Origin: Paraglomus occultum
Taxonomy: Eukaryota > Glomeromycota > Glomeromycetes > Paraglomerales > Paraglomeraceae
Direction of reading: 5' to 3'
Assembly (NCBI GenBank): GCA_910592205.1
Contig: CAJVPJ010001168.1
Coordinates: 1 to 11,785, forward strand
DNA length: 11,785 nucleotides
Part shown: piece after piece, positions 1-6,883 of the stretch
Position numbering within the stretch: the stretch's first letter is position 1
Layout: the number at the start of each line of letters is the position of its first letter
Notes under the pieces: model-generated
Seen by the model: only the letters and a program-made list of their open reading frames with translations
Database searches by the model: none
What the model was told of the DNA's origin: nothing
Made by a program: the position numbers and the translations under genes

Positions 1-1
1 A

Positions 2-409
2 GCGTTTGATCTTTTTCGAAATAAAGTCAGTCGGTGGCATAAGAGTGGTGAAAAACCAATTCGCCGATTACCGAAATCACGTCAAAAAGTAATGGCATGG
101 GGCGGTATTTCGCGAAAGGGAAAAACACCCTTATTTTGTTTCACAGATATAATGGACGGGCCTTTTTATGTAAGTATACTGCAGACATATCTGCTGCCTG
201 CTGCCCAACAAATGTATGGCAAGAACTGGCGTCTGCAACAAGACAATGATCCAAAGCACACGTCACGTGTTGCTAAGACAAGTGTAATTACGATTTTCTT
301 TCAATTCGACCAACCATGTGAGATAAATTTCACCAAGCAAACAAAAAATATATTAGAAATATGCAGAGACATCGATTTGAACTTATGTCGAACAAACAAG
401 GAGTTTTAA
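2..409 (+). pseudogene. Truncated Tc1/mariner-type transposase (interior fragment)
   Basis: The frame is open from the window edge, so the start lies outside; the ATG at 92 is internal. Residues following it read MAWGGISRKGK, then MDGPFYVSILQTYLLP, then QQDNDPKHTSR, which are the central landmarks of Tc1-like DDE transposases. The Asp codon at 242-244 (first D of the DND motif) would be the second catalytic Asp. The similarity stops at about 278, just after SRVAK. The remaining 43 or so codons to the stop at 407-409 are unlike any transposase, and the third acidic residue (D/E about 34 residues on) is absent. The element was therefore cut by a deletion or rearrangement and cannot encode an active enzyme. 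The family call is firm; a specific subfamily cannot be assigned. Confidence 0.85.
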
Positions 410-807
410 TATGTTTTTATATGTTTTAGAGATCAAATATTAAATGTTTAAAATATTTGCAGGTGACATTCGATCGAGCTGACATTACAGGTGATAGTGT
501 TTTATATGTATTGAAATTTTCAAGGGTCATTACTTATGCACCTTACTGTATCTTTGAATATTTTGTATAACAAAACTCTTTTGATGAAAAACATCACTTT
601 TATACTAACCAAACTAGTCCCCCTGTGCTACTCCGTGTGTAAAATATGCTGTATGTACCATCGTCAGTTACAAAGTGTCGGAATTAATGACCATAATCGT
701 ATCGTTATATCCGGTCTTGACTACAACTCTTGCTTATTGGTAAATTCAATGCTGTATGTAACAGTGAACATTGAGACGGTATTAACACTCGAAAACTCAT
801 TCAAACG
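410..807. other. Intergenic, upstream of the kinase-family gene
   Basis: AT-rich DNA between the transposase remnant and the kinase-family start. A 93-codon ORF at 536-817 has no recognisable motif, is rich in Cys, Leu and Tyr and overlaps the kinase start in another frame, so I treat it as chance. In the kinase frame the nearest upstream stop is TGA at 772-774, so 808 is the first possible ATG unless an upstream exon exists. No clear TATA box was seen close to the start. Confidence 0.5.
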
Positions 808-3225
808 ATGTCGTTAGCATCAGAAACTGTTAATAATCCTGCGATTGATAACTTGGTGCAATTATCTTTAGAAAGTGAAGATAACCACTTCAGACTTGAA
901 TGGGTTTCTTACGAGCAAATTGCTGACATAGAGCCAACTGAAATTGACAACGTCCATTACGCTAGTCGTCACAAAGCTGGCAAAATAACGCTGGTATTCA
1001 TTGGAAACAGCGAAGAATGTACACCAGCATTTGTGAGTGAGTTTGCTAGAATATACTCGCTTCCGACGCACATGTACAATAATGATGACAGTCAGTTTAG
1101 ACGACATTCCAAATGGCTTGAGTATCGCAATTCTTCGATACAGGGATTTACCAAGTATAATGACAAATATTACATGGTTGCTTGTGCAGACTTTTACCAT
1201 TATTATTCTCGATATGGATTATGCTCCGCATGTGGGATACTTCGATGTAGCCCAGTGTGGTGCATTTGCGGTCATAAACAGTTATCTGATGGATGGACTA
1301 GCAACAATAAGCAGCTCGACGAGTTTATTCGGAAATCTCAGTTACAAACAAACTCTGCAAATGATGCCTATTTGGAATGGATTCCATTCCATAGTATTAG
1401 TGGTGGGGGAGATAATGTATGTATGTATAAGCTACCTATTCAGAGTTGGGTTACATCGATCTCACTTGATATAACAGACGAGACACCAGATTCATATTAT
1501 GTCGAGGTAAAACTATTTACTTATGCGTCATGTTTAATGAATAGTTTAATTTATTGTTATGTATCATTTGCACTAGTTATGTGATGAGCATCCAGAAATC
1601 CTTACCACGAATGTTTGGTTTACCATCGGATTTACATATAATGCAAGCACACGAAAGTATTGTCTGCTAAAATCAGAAGGATTATGTCTGGCATGTACAG
1701 CTCCATATGGCGTTTATATAGAGGCATTCTGTACCCATTGTAAAGCACCGCGACCACGAGATTGGACTACAGGCAACAAGCCATTAGATTTATTTATTAT
1801 GGAATCATGGAAGAATACAGTGAGTGAATATGATGCGTATATACAATGGATCGATTATTCGCTATTGACAAACGTACACGAGATGACATCATTACGACAT
1901 GGATGCACGCATATGGCGGAATGGTTAGAATCGACACGTGTGACACTCAAAAAGATAACTGACGAACAAAACAATTCATTATTTGATTTCCATCAGGTAA
2001 GTTATTTTACGTGTAAAATGCAAATAGTATTACTGACGTTTACATCGCGTTTATGTCATAACGACTGTATTTGTTTTCTCAAATAGCTAACGAAAGAATA
2101 CCCCGAGATATTAACACCGGATAATATTTGGATACTTGGAATCACTCAGAATCCATCTACTCGGGAATATTGTTTAGTTTTCTACTACGATGTACATGCA
2201 TTATTGGATAGGTTTATGCAACATAACAAATATGTACGGTACATGCGGTATAGTGACTTTGATGAAATTAAAGAGATCGGATCTGGTGGTTACGGAACAG
2301 TTTATACTGCCAAATATAGAAATTATTCGGAAGAACATACAGACGAAATCGTTGCACTCAAACGGTTTAAGAGTTTTGATGACATACCAGAAGTATTTAT
2401 CTCCGAGGTAAGCTATAATAATAATTGATATTATTGATTAAAGTAATATTTAAATTTGACATTATCTACTTTGTTTTATAGTTCAGAAATCATACCAAGT
2501 GCACAGGTCATACTCGTTATAGTTATTCTTCATTCTTTATTGTTTATGGAATCACACAAAATCCAGAAACAAAAGAGTACGTGATTGTTATGAAATATGC
2601 TGACAGTGGTAACCTTTTGTCTTATCTGGATCAAAATATCAACAGCCTGACGTGGAAAGATAAATTGCTGTATTCGCTTAGCAGTGTATGGTATCTGTGT
2701 TATATTCATAATATAGGATTACTGCATTGTAATATTCATGGCAGAAACCTCGTTTTGGATAATAGCCGTATTCCATTCATATGTGATTTTAGTCACTCAC
2801 GATCAGAGCATTCACGCGAGTTGAATTCTAACATTCGGGGCGATTTACCTTTCATTGCACCGGAAGTCTTCTATACCCGCAAATTCACTCAGAAATCAGA
2901 TGTCTACTCTTTGGGTATCATTATGTATTTGATTGCTACTGGCGAACCACCTTTTAGAAATAGGCAGTTCGATGGAGATTTAATATGCGATATTATGGGT
3001 GGACTACGACCATCGATGCCTGATTCCACACCAGAGGAATATAAGAAACTTGCTGAGCGGTGTTGTGATGCCGATCCTGATAAGCGTCCTGATGCATTGA
3101 CACTTAAGAATGATATTTACAAGCTTATTGAGGAGCTTGACAAGGATGGCAACATTTGGAACGCCATATATCATAATGATGTAAAACCGTTATCATGTCT
3201 CGAGAAGGAGAGCAAAATACTCTAG
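808..3225 (+). CDS. Four-exon kinase-family protein (probable pseudokinase) with serial N-lobe-like modules
   Basis: Exons 808-1506, 1577-1996, 2087-2407 and 2482-3225 join in phase 0 to give about 727 aa. Residues 31-~195: degenerate N-lobe-like module, Cys cluster (C139, C142, C152, C154), WTSNNKQLDEFI, then LEWIPF. Residues ~190-335: second module with C270, C273, C285, C288, WTTGNKPLDLFI and IQWIDY. Residues ~323-425: third module without Cys cluster, ending GITQNPSTREYCLVFYYD. Residues ~427-700: full kinase fold with GSGGYGTVY (438 on), VALK Lys465, HCN at 562-564 where HRD is expected, metal-binding Asn retained, DFS at 582-584, APE at 606-608, KSDVYSLG and DPDKRP. The catalytic Asp is replaced by Asn, so phosphotransfer is doubtful; scaffold or allosteric signalling is inference. 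No signal peptide or membrane segment is evident, so it is probably cytosolic. The first ATG after an in-frame stop was chosen as start. Confidence 0.85.
1033..1095 (+). other. Candidate fourth intron inside exon 1 (stop-free, 63 bp)
   Basis: A perfect GTGAGT donor at 1033 and a CAG acceptor ending at 1095 bound 63 bp, a multiple of three with no in-frame stop. Removing it joins TPAF to FRRHSKWLEYRNSSIQGF, which then lines up with FRNHTK at the start of exon 4, exactly where modules 2-4 have their introns. The protein would be about 706 aa instead of 727. Retention would insert 21 residues without a frameshift. Confidence 0.5.
1507..1576 (+). other. Kinase-family gene intron 1 (70 bp)
   Basis: GTAAAA donor after GAG at 1506 and CACTAG acceptor at 1576, phase 0. 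The choice of acceptor is supported because exon 2 then begins LCDEHPEILT, which parallels LTKEYPEILT at the start of exon 3. A further AG at 1587-1588 would lose that match. Confidence 0.8.
1997..2086 (+). other. Kinase-family gene intron 2 (90 bp)
   Basis: Consensus CAG|GTAAGT donor and a T-rich tract ending CAAATAG, phase 0. It joins FDFHQ to LTKEYPEIL. Reading through would terminate at 2084-2086. Confidence 0.88.
2408..2481 (+). other. Kinase-family gene intron 3 (74 bp)
   Basis: GAG|GTAAGC donor and TTTTATAG acceptor, phase 0. It joins the N-lobe beta-3/alpha-C part (VFISE) to FRNHTK and on to YGITQNPETKEYVIVMKYAD, the beta-4/beta-5/hinge part of the kinase domain. Reading through would meet a TGA at 2426-2428. 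Confidence 0.88.
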
Positions 3226-3462
3226 TATGCTATTATCAGTTATACATACAATCTTAACAACATTTATAATTTAGTGAACTCAAACATTCTGTAGCTCGCA
3301 GTTTGTTTACAGCTTATACGGGGTTTACTCAAGGGTTTATTATTCTCTTCTCTGATTAAATGAATTAAATATGTCAATAGAAATGAGTTGAGTTAAAACG
3401 ATATCGAAATAAAGTCGTGCACATTTACTGAATTGGGGTAGAGATTTGAATATTGTAATATA
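3226..3462. other. 3' flank of the kinase-family gene
   Basis: AT-rich spacer with no coding signal on either strand. An AATAAA at 3408-3413, about 185 bp after the stop, is a possible polyadenylation signal. The DNA ends at the TA dinucleotide (3461-3462) that flanks the transposon. Confidence 0.5.
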
Positions 3463-3484
3463 CAGTCAACTACTGTCTATAATC
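3463..3484 (+). repeat. Left terminal inverted repeat of the pogo/Tigger-type element
   Basis: Begins CAGTCAACTACTGTCTATA and matches the reverse complement of 4276-4297 with a single A/G difference. Transposase binding and cleavage site by family knowledge. Confidence 0.88.
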
Positions 3485-3653
3485 CCTCCGGTTATAGTCG
3501 CTATCTGCCTATAGTCACTAGTAGTTTATTGCCAAAACCGCTTTATATAAAATTTCCTCTGCCTGTAGTCACACTTATTAATAAATCTCCTTATAATCCC
3601 TATCACCAAAATTTCTGAACAGAATATAATTAATGACCGCTGTCTATAGTCAC
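3477..3653 (+). repeat. Subterminal CTATARTCMC repeats (left side)
   Basis: Six direct copies of a 10-bp motif at 3477, 3492, 3509, 3563, 3591 and 3644, variants of CTATAGTCAC and CTATAATCCC. A further direct copy lies at 4241-4250 and an inverted one at 4274-4283. Clustering next to the TIRs suggests additional transposase binding sites; that role is inference. Confidence 0.75.
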
Positions 3654-3740
3654 ATCTGATCACGTGTCTTTATTTAATTTTGTAAAACGCGTTGTGAAAG
3701 TTGGAAAAAAAATCAACTACTTATTGTATTCCTACAAAAA

Positions 3741-4233
3741 ATGCCAAAAACTGATGTTCGTAAGCGAAAGGCGATTTCTTTAGAAACAAAAAAAGCATTA
3801 TGCTTATACAAACGTGATCATCCGCCAAAAGGTTGATGGAAACGTTTAATCTAGATGTCGACCGTTCAACTGTCACCAAAATAATAGCTGAATCAGAACG
3901 ATGGATTAAAATGGATACTTCTGGTAACTGATGAAAGAAAGGAAAGAGACATTCACCAAGGTTAATGATGCCTTGAGCGAGTGGGTAACAAGTGCACTTC
4001 TTGCAAACCACATCATCAACGGCAAGATTTTACAAATAAAAGCACTCGAATTTGCTCAACGATTTCCTGAGGAAAACAATTTCAAAGCATCAGACGAATG
4101 GCTGGAGGGTTTCAAAAAGCGAAACAGTTTGTGCCAAGTTAGGTTGCAAGGTGAAGCAAATAGCGCGCCATTATCAATATTACCAGAAGAAAGAGATCGC
4201 CTGCGTGAAATAATTGGTAAGTTGATCACATGA
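3741..4233 (+). pseudogene. CENP-B/Tigger-like transposase DNA-binding remnant, broken over three frames
   Basis: Three consecutive pieces in different frames. 3741-3836 starts MPKTDVRKRKAISLETKKAL (first helix of a psq/CENP-B N-type HTH). 3836-3931 contains FNLDVDRSTVTKIIAESERW, the recognition-helix part. 3931-4233 contains ALSEWVTSALLANHIINGK, then KALEFAQRF, FKASDEWLEGFKKRNSL and GEA, the second (CENP-B type) HTH. Each break is a TGATG, where the stop of one frame overlaps an ATG of the next; simple one-base losses would explain both. The catalytic domain and the C-terminus are absent, whereas full relatives are several hundred residues long. The product, if any, could only bind DNA. Confidence 0.85.
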
Positions 4234-4275
4234 CCATTGTCTATAATCCCCACAAACCAGCTGACGAATGGGTGT

Positions 4276-4297
4276 GACTATAGACAGTAGTTGACTG
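4276..4297 (-). repeat. Right terminal inverted repeat of the pogo/Tigger-type element
   Basis: Ends CTACTGTCTATA-type sequence read on the minus strand, followed directly by TA at 4298-4299. It mirrors the left end over 22 bp with one mismatch. Confidence 0.88.
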
Positions 4298-4299
4298 TA

Positions 4300-4602
4300 A
4301 ATAGAGTACATCATTTAAAGTTTACGAGACTGATTGGTAATGAATCTGTTCCTGAAAAAAAATCTGTAACTATGTTCGAGCTCCGTTCAATTTCAGATGA
4401 TGTGTGCGCCTGAAATTGTTTTCATACACTCATGCGGTCAAGGTTATCTTGCTTTAAATATAAACATTGAATATGAGTTTAATGATTTTGTTTCCAAGGC
4501 AATCCAGCTGACATCCAATCTTTTGCTGAAGACGAGGTTATGGACCGAATTAAAGAACATTTATGGATTAGACATGTAATTATAAGGGTTAGTATCATAA
4601 CG
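4300..4602 (+). other. Unassigned DNA with two short coding-like frames
   Basis: An ORF at 4397-4579 (60 aa, MMCAPEIVFIHSCGQGYLAL...) follows a splice-acceptor-like TTTCAG. From about 4495 a different frame reads GNPADIQSFAEDEVMDRIKE and stays open to a TAA at about 4620. The second part looks more protein-like than the first frame over the same bases, so a frameshifted or intron-interrupted relict is possible. I recognise no family, and chance is a serious alternative. Confidence 0.25.
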
Positions 4603-4662
4603 TCTGACAATCATTTCATTTAATTGACAGTCATTTCGTTTAATCGACAGTCATTCAATCAA
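4603..4662 (+). repeat. GACAGTCATTT array, left cluster (20-bp period)
   Basis: Three back-to-back 20-bp units at 4603-4622, 4623-4642 and 4643-4662, consensus ATTGACAGTCATTTCRTTTA. The third unit diverges at its end. Confidence 0.75.
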
Positions 4663-4784
4663 GCAACTGGGCCGAGATCATTTGATGCTGGCTCATTTAG
4701 GTGAATGATCCCCCACCTGTCTCAATACAAATTTAAGACACACCGATTTAACTATATAACTTACCAAAACGACAACATTTACAC

Positions 4785-4847
4785 ATTGACGGTCATTTAA
4801 TCGACAGCTGATTTCATCGACAGTCATTTTACCGACAATAAATTCGG
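4785..4847 (+). repeat. GACAGTCATTT array, right cluster (16-bp period)
   Basis: Units at 4785-4800, 4801-4816 and 4817-4832, then a degenerate CGACAATAAATTCGG. They share the core of the left cluster and have the same orientation, but the spacing is 16 bp. The 122 bp between clusters have no coding signal. Such arrays are typical of transposon subterminal regions, but I found no matching element ends. Confidence 0.65.
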
Positions 4848-5013
4848 AATTGACATACAGTATGTCAGCCTTTGGAATAATACGTTAGGTAAAGAAGAAT
4901 GTTTGGAAGTTCATTTGAACGTACGGATAAGGTGCAGTATTTGAGTTTTTGACAATTTTGTTGTTGCTACTGATTATGACTTTGCGCATTAAAATGTTAT
5001 TTCAGCATTAAAA

Positions 5014-5231
5014 ATGGCTGCACGATCGCATCTCAACGAGCAGTTGAATATGACTAAGCCGGAGTTTGGTAGTCGTTTCCCGATCTCCCCGCCTCGGCCA
5101 CTCTCCCTTCGCCCGCTGCTTCTCCACGCTAGCAGGCAAAGCAGGAAAAACATTCCGAGTTTCAATAACCGCTAATTTGGACAATGGCAAGCCTTCGTGT
5201 TGTAATAGACGACGTAGTGCTCCGGATTACA
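5014..5231 (+). pseudogene. GC-rich coding-like island, two frames, unknown product
   Basis: An ATG at 5014 after a TTTCAG opens a 53-codon frame (MAARSHLNEQLNMTKPEFGS...) to TAA at 5173-5175. Around 5105-5125 a second frame becomes the more protein-like one: STLAGKAGKTFRVSITANLD, then SCCNRRRSAPDYIQEL, ending with a TAA near 5229. A single one-base change between them would give one reading frame. The 5070-5130 stretch is far richer in G+C than everything around it. The minus strand is also open here (5008-5190, then 5172-5429 in another frame), so the coding strand is not settled. No family recognised. Confidence 0.35.
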
Positions 5232-5429
5232 TACAGGAGCTTTAAATATCTTGTAAGTGTTTTCTGTCTCCAGCAGTGAAGGCTCATGCAAGCATCTTTT
5301 GAGAGTGTTTTTACAGATTCTGTTCCAGTTTTCGGAGATGAGCTTTTGACTAACTTTTTTCTTCAGCTTTTGATAGTTTGTATATAATAACAACTGGCTT
5401 GTTGAAGATGTGAAATCAATTTTCATCAC
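5172..5429 (-). other. Minus-strand ORF, 85 aa, unknown
   Basis: Begins MMKIDFTSSTSQLLLYTNYQ, is Lys/Leu rich and ends with VCNPEHYVVYYNTKACHCPN. It overlaps the 3' part of the plus-strand island. No motif is recognised apart from a terminal CxC, and no clear promoter or splice context is seen. It could be a relict exon or chance. Confidence 0.2.
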
Positions 5430-5829
5430 AAATTTAACCCATACTTATTAATCAATAAAAATTAGAAGTGCTTGTATATTTATTTATATATTCTGATGTG
5501 TAATTACAAACAACATAAAATTATATACGCGTTTGTTCAAATCAAATTAAAATGTGAGATGTAATTATTATGTGTAATTTTTGTGTAATTAAAATTTTTT
5601 GATGTGCAAGACTTTTTATTTTGTCTGGGTAGTGTATTATCTGGGATGGGCATAGGCACTGTATAATATATTAATATTAATATCATGTACCCTATTCACC
5701 ACATACACAACCACATACTAATACACAGGCATGAGCACTGTAGCTTTTCAGTAAGAAAGAAGAGCATTTACAACTTAAGTTGTGGCCTGCTGCACTTTCA
5801 ATACATCCAATAGACAAATAATATACAAA
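5430..5829. other. AT-rich spacer without gene
   Basis: Long A/T runs, including alternating TATTAATATTAATAT near 5668-5683, and no coding signal on either strand. The phrase GGGCATAGGCACTGTA near 5648 partly recurs as AGGCATGAGCACTGTAG near 5728, a weak direct repeat about 80 bp apart. Confidence 0.45.
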
Positions 5830-6145
5830 AGACTTCAAATGCACTCTGAAGTTTTCTTGCTAAGGCTGTTTTACCTGACAATGGCAGGCTTTACAGAAGG
5901 TTGATTGGATATTCACTTTTCATCTTGATAATCATATTCAAATGATATCCTGAAAAGACAATGAGGCCACAGGATTGCATTTTAATTGCTGATGATGCTG
6001 TTAATAATAAATAAAAAGACATACTCTATGTCCCCAATGCCTGAGTCATAAAGTCATTGCCTCTATTACTATCCTCTTCTCCAAGGATTTGGAGCTGCCA
6101 TTGATCATAAACTTCTTTTGTTATAAGGCTGGATTTATATCATTG
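5830..6145 (-). pseudogene. Possible decayed coding stretch, unknown family
   Basis: One minus-strand frame reads ITKEVYDQWQLQILGEEDSN then GNDFMTQALGT, a stop, SMSFYLLLTASSAIKMQSCG..., another stop, then LPLSGKTALARKLQSAFE. The sequence between stops has protein-like composition over about 100 codons. LSGKTALARKL resembles a Walker A end (SGKT/S), but the Gly-rich start of a P-loop is missing. Two in-frame stops and no start argue for a relict. I cannot name it, and AT-rich DNA can imitate coding composition. Confidence 0.25.
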
Positions 6146-6391
6146 ATTCAGTTTACAAGGTGTTGGTCAGTGTTCATAGCGGATAATGCTGCAGTGAGAA
6201 GATGTGCTGTGCAATGTGACTTGTAGTATGTATATGCAGAATGTGGCCAATGATAATTAATGCACAAAAATTTACATATGAAACGTAATCACATTTAATG
6301 ACAAACGCAAGAATATTAATGACGATTCGACGGAGGCCATATAAATGATACATGAACATACGTATTTAAGAAATCCATTTGTTTAATAAAG
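6146..6391. other. Spacer downstream of the small minus-strand gene
   Basis: A 61-codon minus-strand ORF at 6174-6359 is mostly hydrophobic and His/Ile/Tyr rich with no motif; I take it as chance. Nothing else is seen. Confidence 0.4.
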
Positions 6392-6516
6392 CTAATTAGT
6401 TCTCGTCCAAACGACGTAATTAGATTCTTGATAAAATTGTGCAATGCGTTGTGACGACCGTCCTTTGCCGAGCTTTCGTTGTAAAGCGTGTACGTTTGTT
6501 TGGACCTGTTTATTTT
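6392..6516 (-). other. Possible frameshifted C-terminal extension of the preceding small gene
   Basis: This frame (NKQVQTNVHALQRKLGKGRS then SQRIAQFYQESNYVVWTRTN) directly follows the exon 2 stop in the +1 frame and has convincing protein composition. The join would be at the A5 tract at 6513-6517. It may be a sequencing indel, a mutation, or chance. Confidence 0.3.
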
Positions 6517-6883
6517 TGAACGGGCTTTTCCAAATTTAGATCTAAAGCGCCGAGATCGCGTAAACTACGGACGTTGTCGTAAGCGCCATTAAACTAATTG
6601 AAATAAATTACATTTAGTACACTGGTAAATTACAGTAATTAGAATCTACATTCATACAAACCCGCGTTAATACATCTTCAAATTTTGCTAATTTGGGCGA
6701 GTCACTAGCACAATTGCTCATAACTAAAGATATTGCCTGCTCTACAACGGGTCTCAAGTCATCTTGCGAAATCCAGCAATTTTCTTGAAACGCCTTATAT
6801 ATGACCGTCTCGGCAATGATATGACGCGGTTCAGCATATTTCAGAAAGTTGTAAATTTTGGTAAACAAACTGTCAATCGACAT
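6510..6883 (-). CDS. Small two-exon gene, hypothetical protein (about 101 aa)
   Basis: Exon 1 (6883-6662) encodes MSIDSLFTKIYNFLKYAEPR... to KFEDVLTR, 74 residues, mostly helical in character with an acidic, Leu-rich middle. A 68-bp intron (6661-6594) has a GTTTGT donor, a TACTAAAT branch point at 6619-6612 and a CAATTAG acceptor. Exon 2 (6593-6510) adds FNGAYDNVRSLRDLGALDLN plus LEKPVQK. Without splicing the frame ends after 89 codons at 6614, with a much less protein-like tail. After the exon 2 stop, a one-base shift at a run of five A (minus strand) opens 40 more codons ending at 6392 (HALQRKLGKGRSSQRIAQFY and so on), so the true protein may be about 140 aa. No signal peptide or transmembrane segment. 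Family not recognised. Confidence 0.5.
6594..6661 (-). other. Predicted intron of the small minus-strand gene
   Basis: GTTTGT...TACTAAAT...CAATTAG on the minus strand, 68 bp, phase 0. The near-consensus branch site lies about 20 bp before the acceptor, as expected for fungal introns. Confidence 0.55.

Larger units (their letters stand above)
3463..4297 (+). mobile_element. Non-autonomous pogo/Tigger-type DNA transposon (835 bp)
   Basis: Both ends carry the same terminal inverted repeat: left CAGTCAACTACTGTCTATA followed by ATC, right its reverse complement with one mismatch in 22 bp. TA sits directly outside both ends (3461-3462 and 4298-4299), the target duplication typical of Tc1/mariner/pogo elements. 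Inside are remains of the two helix-turn-helix domains of a CENP-B/Tigger-like transposase, but the DDE catalytic domain is missing: the coding remnant ends at 4233, only 41 bp before the inverted CTATARTC copy next to the right TIR. The element could move only if another copy supplies transposase. The nearly perfect TIRs suggest fairly recent insertion, but the broken frames show decay of the coding part. Confidence 0.85.

Noticed and set aside
536-817. 93-codon plus-strand ORF upstream of the kinase-family gene
   Set aside because: No motif, chance-like composition, overlaps the kinase start in another frame.
868-1474. ORFs on the minus strand (868-1200) and in the +2 frame (1037-1474) over kinase-family exon 1
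   Set aside because: They overlap the exon with module homology and have no motif of their own.
2190-2411. 73-codon ORF overlapping the Gly-loop exon
   Set aside because: Different frame from the kinase domain, no motif of its own.
3721-4253. Minus-strand ORFs over the transposon (3721-4011 and 4056-4253)
   Set aside because: They are shadows of the HTH-coding frames on the plus strand.
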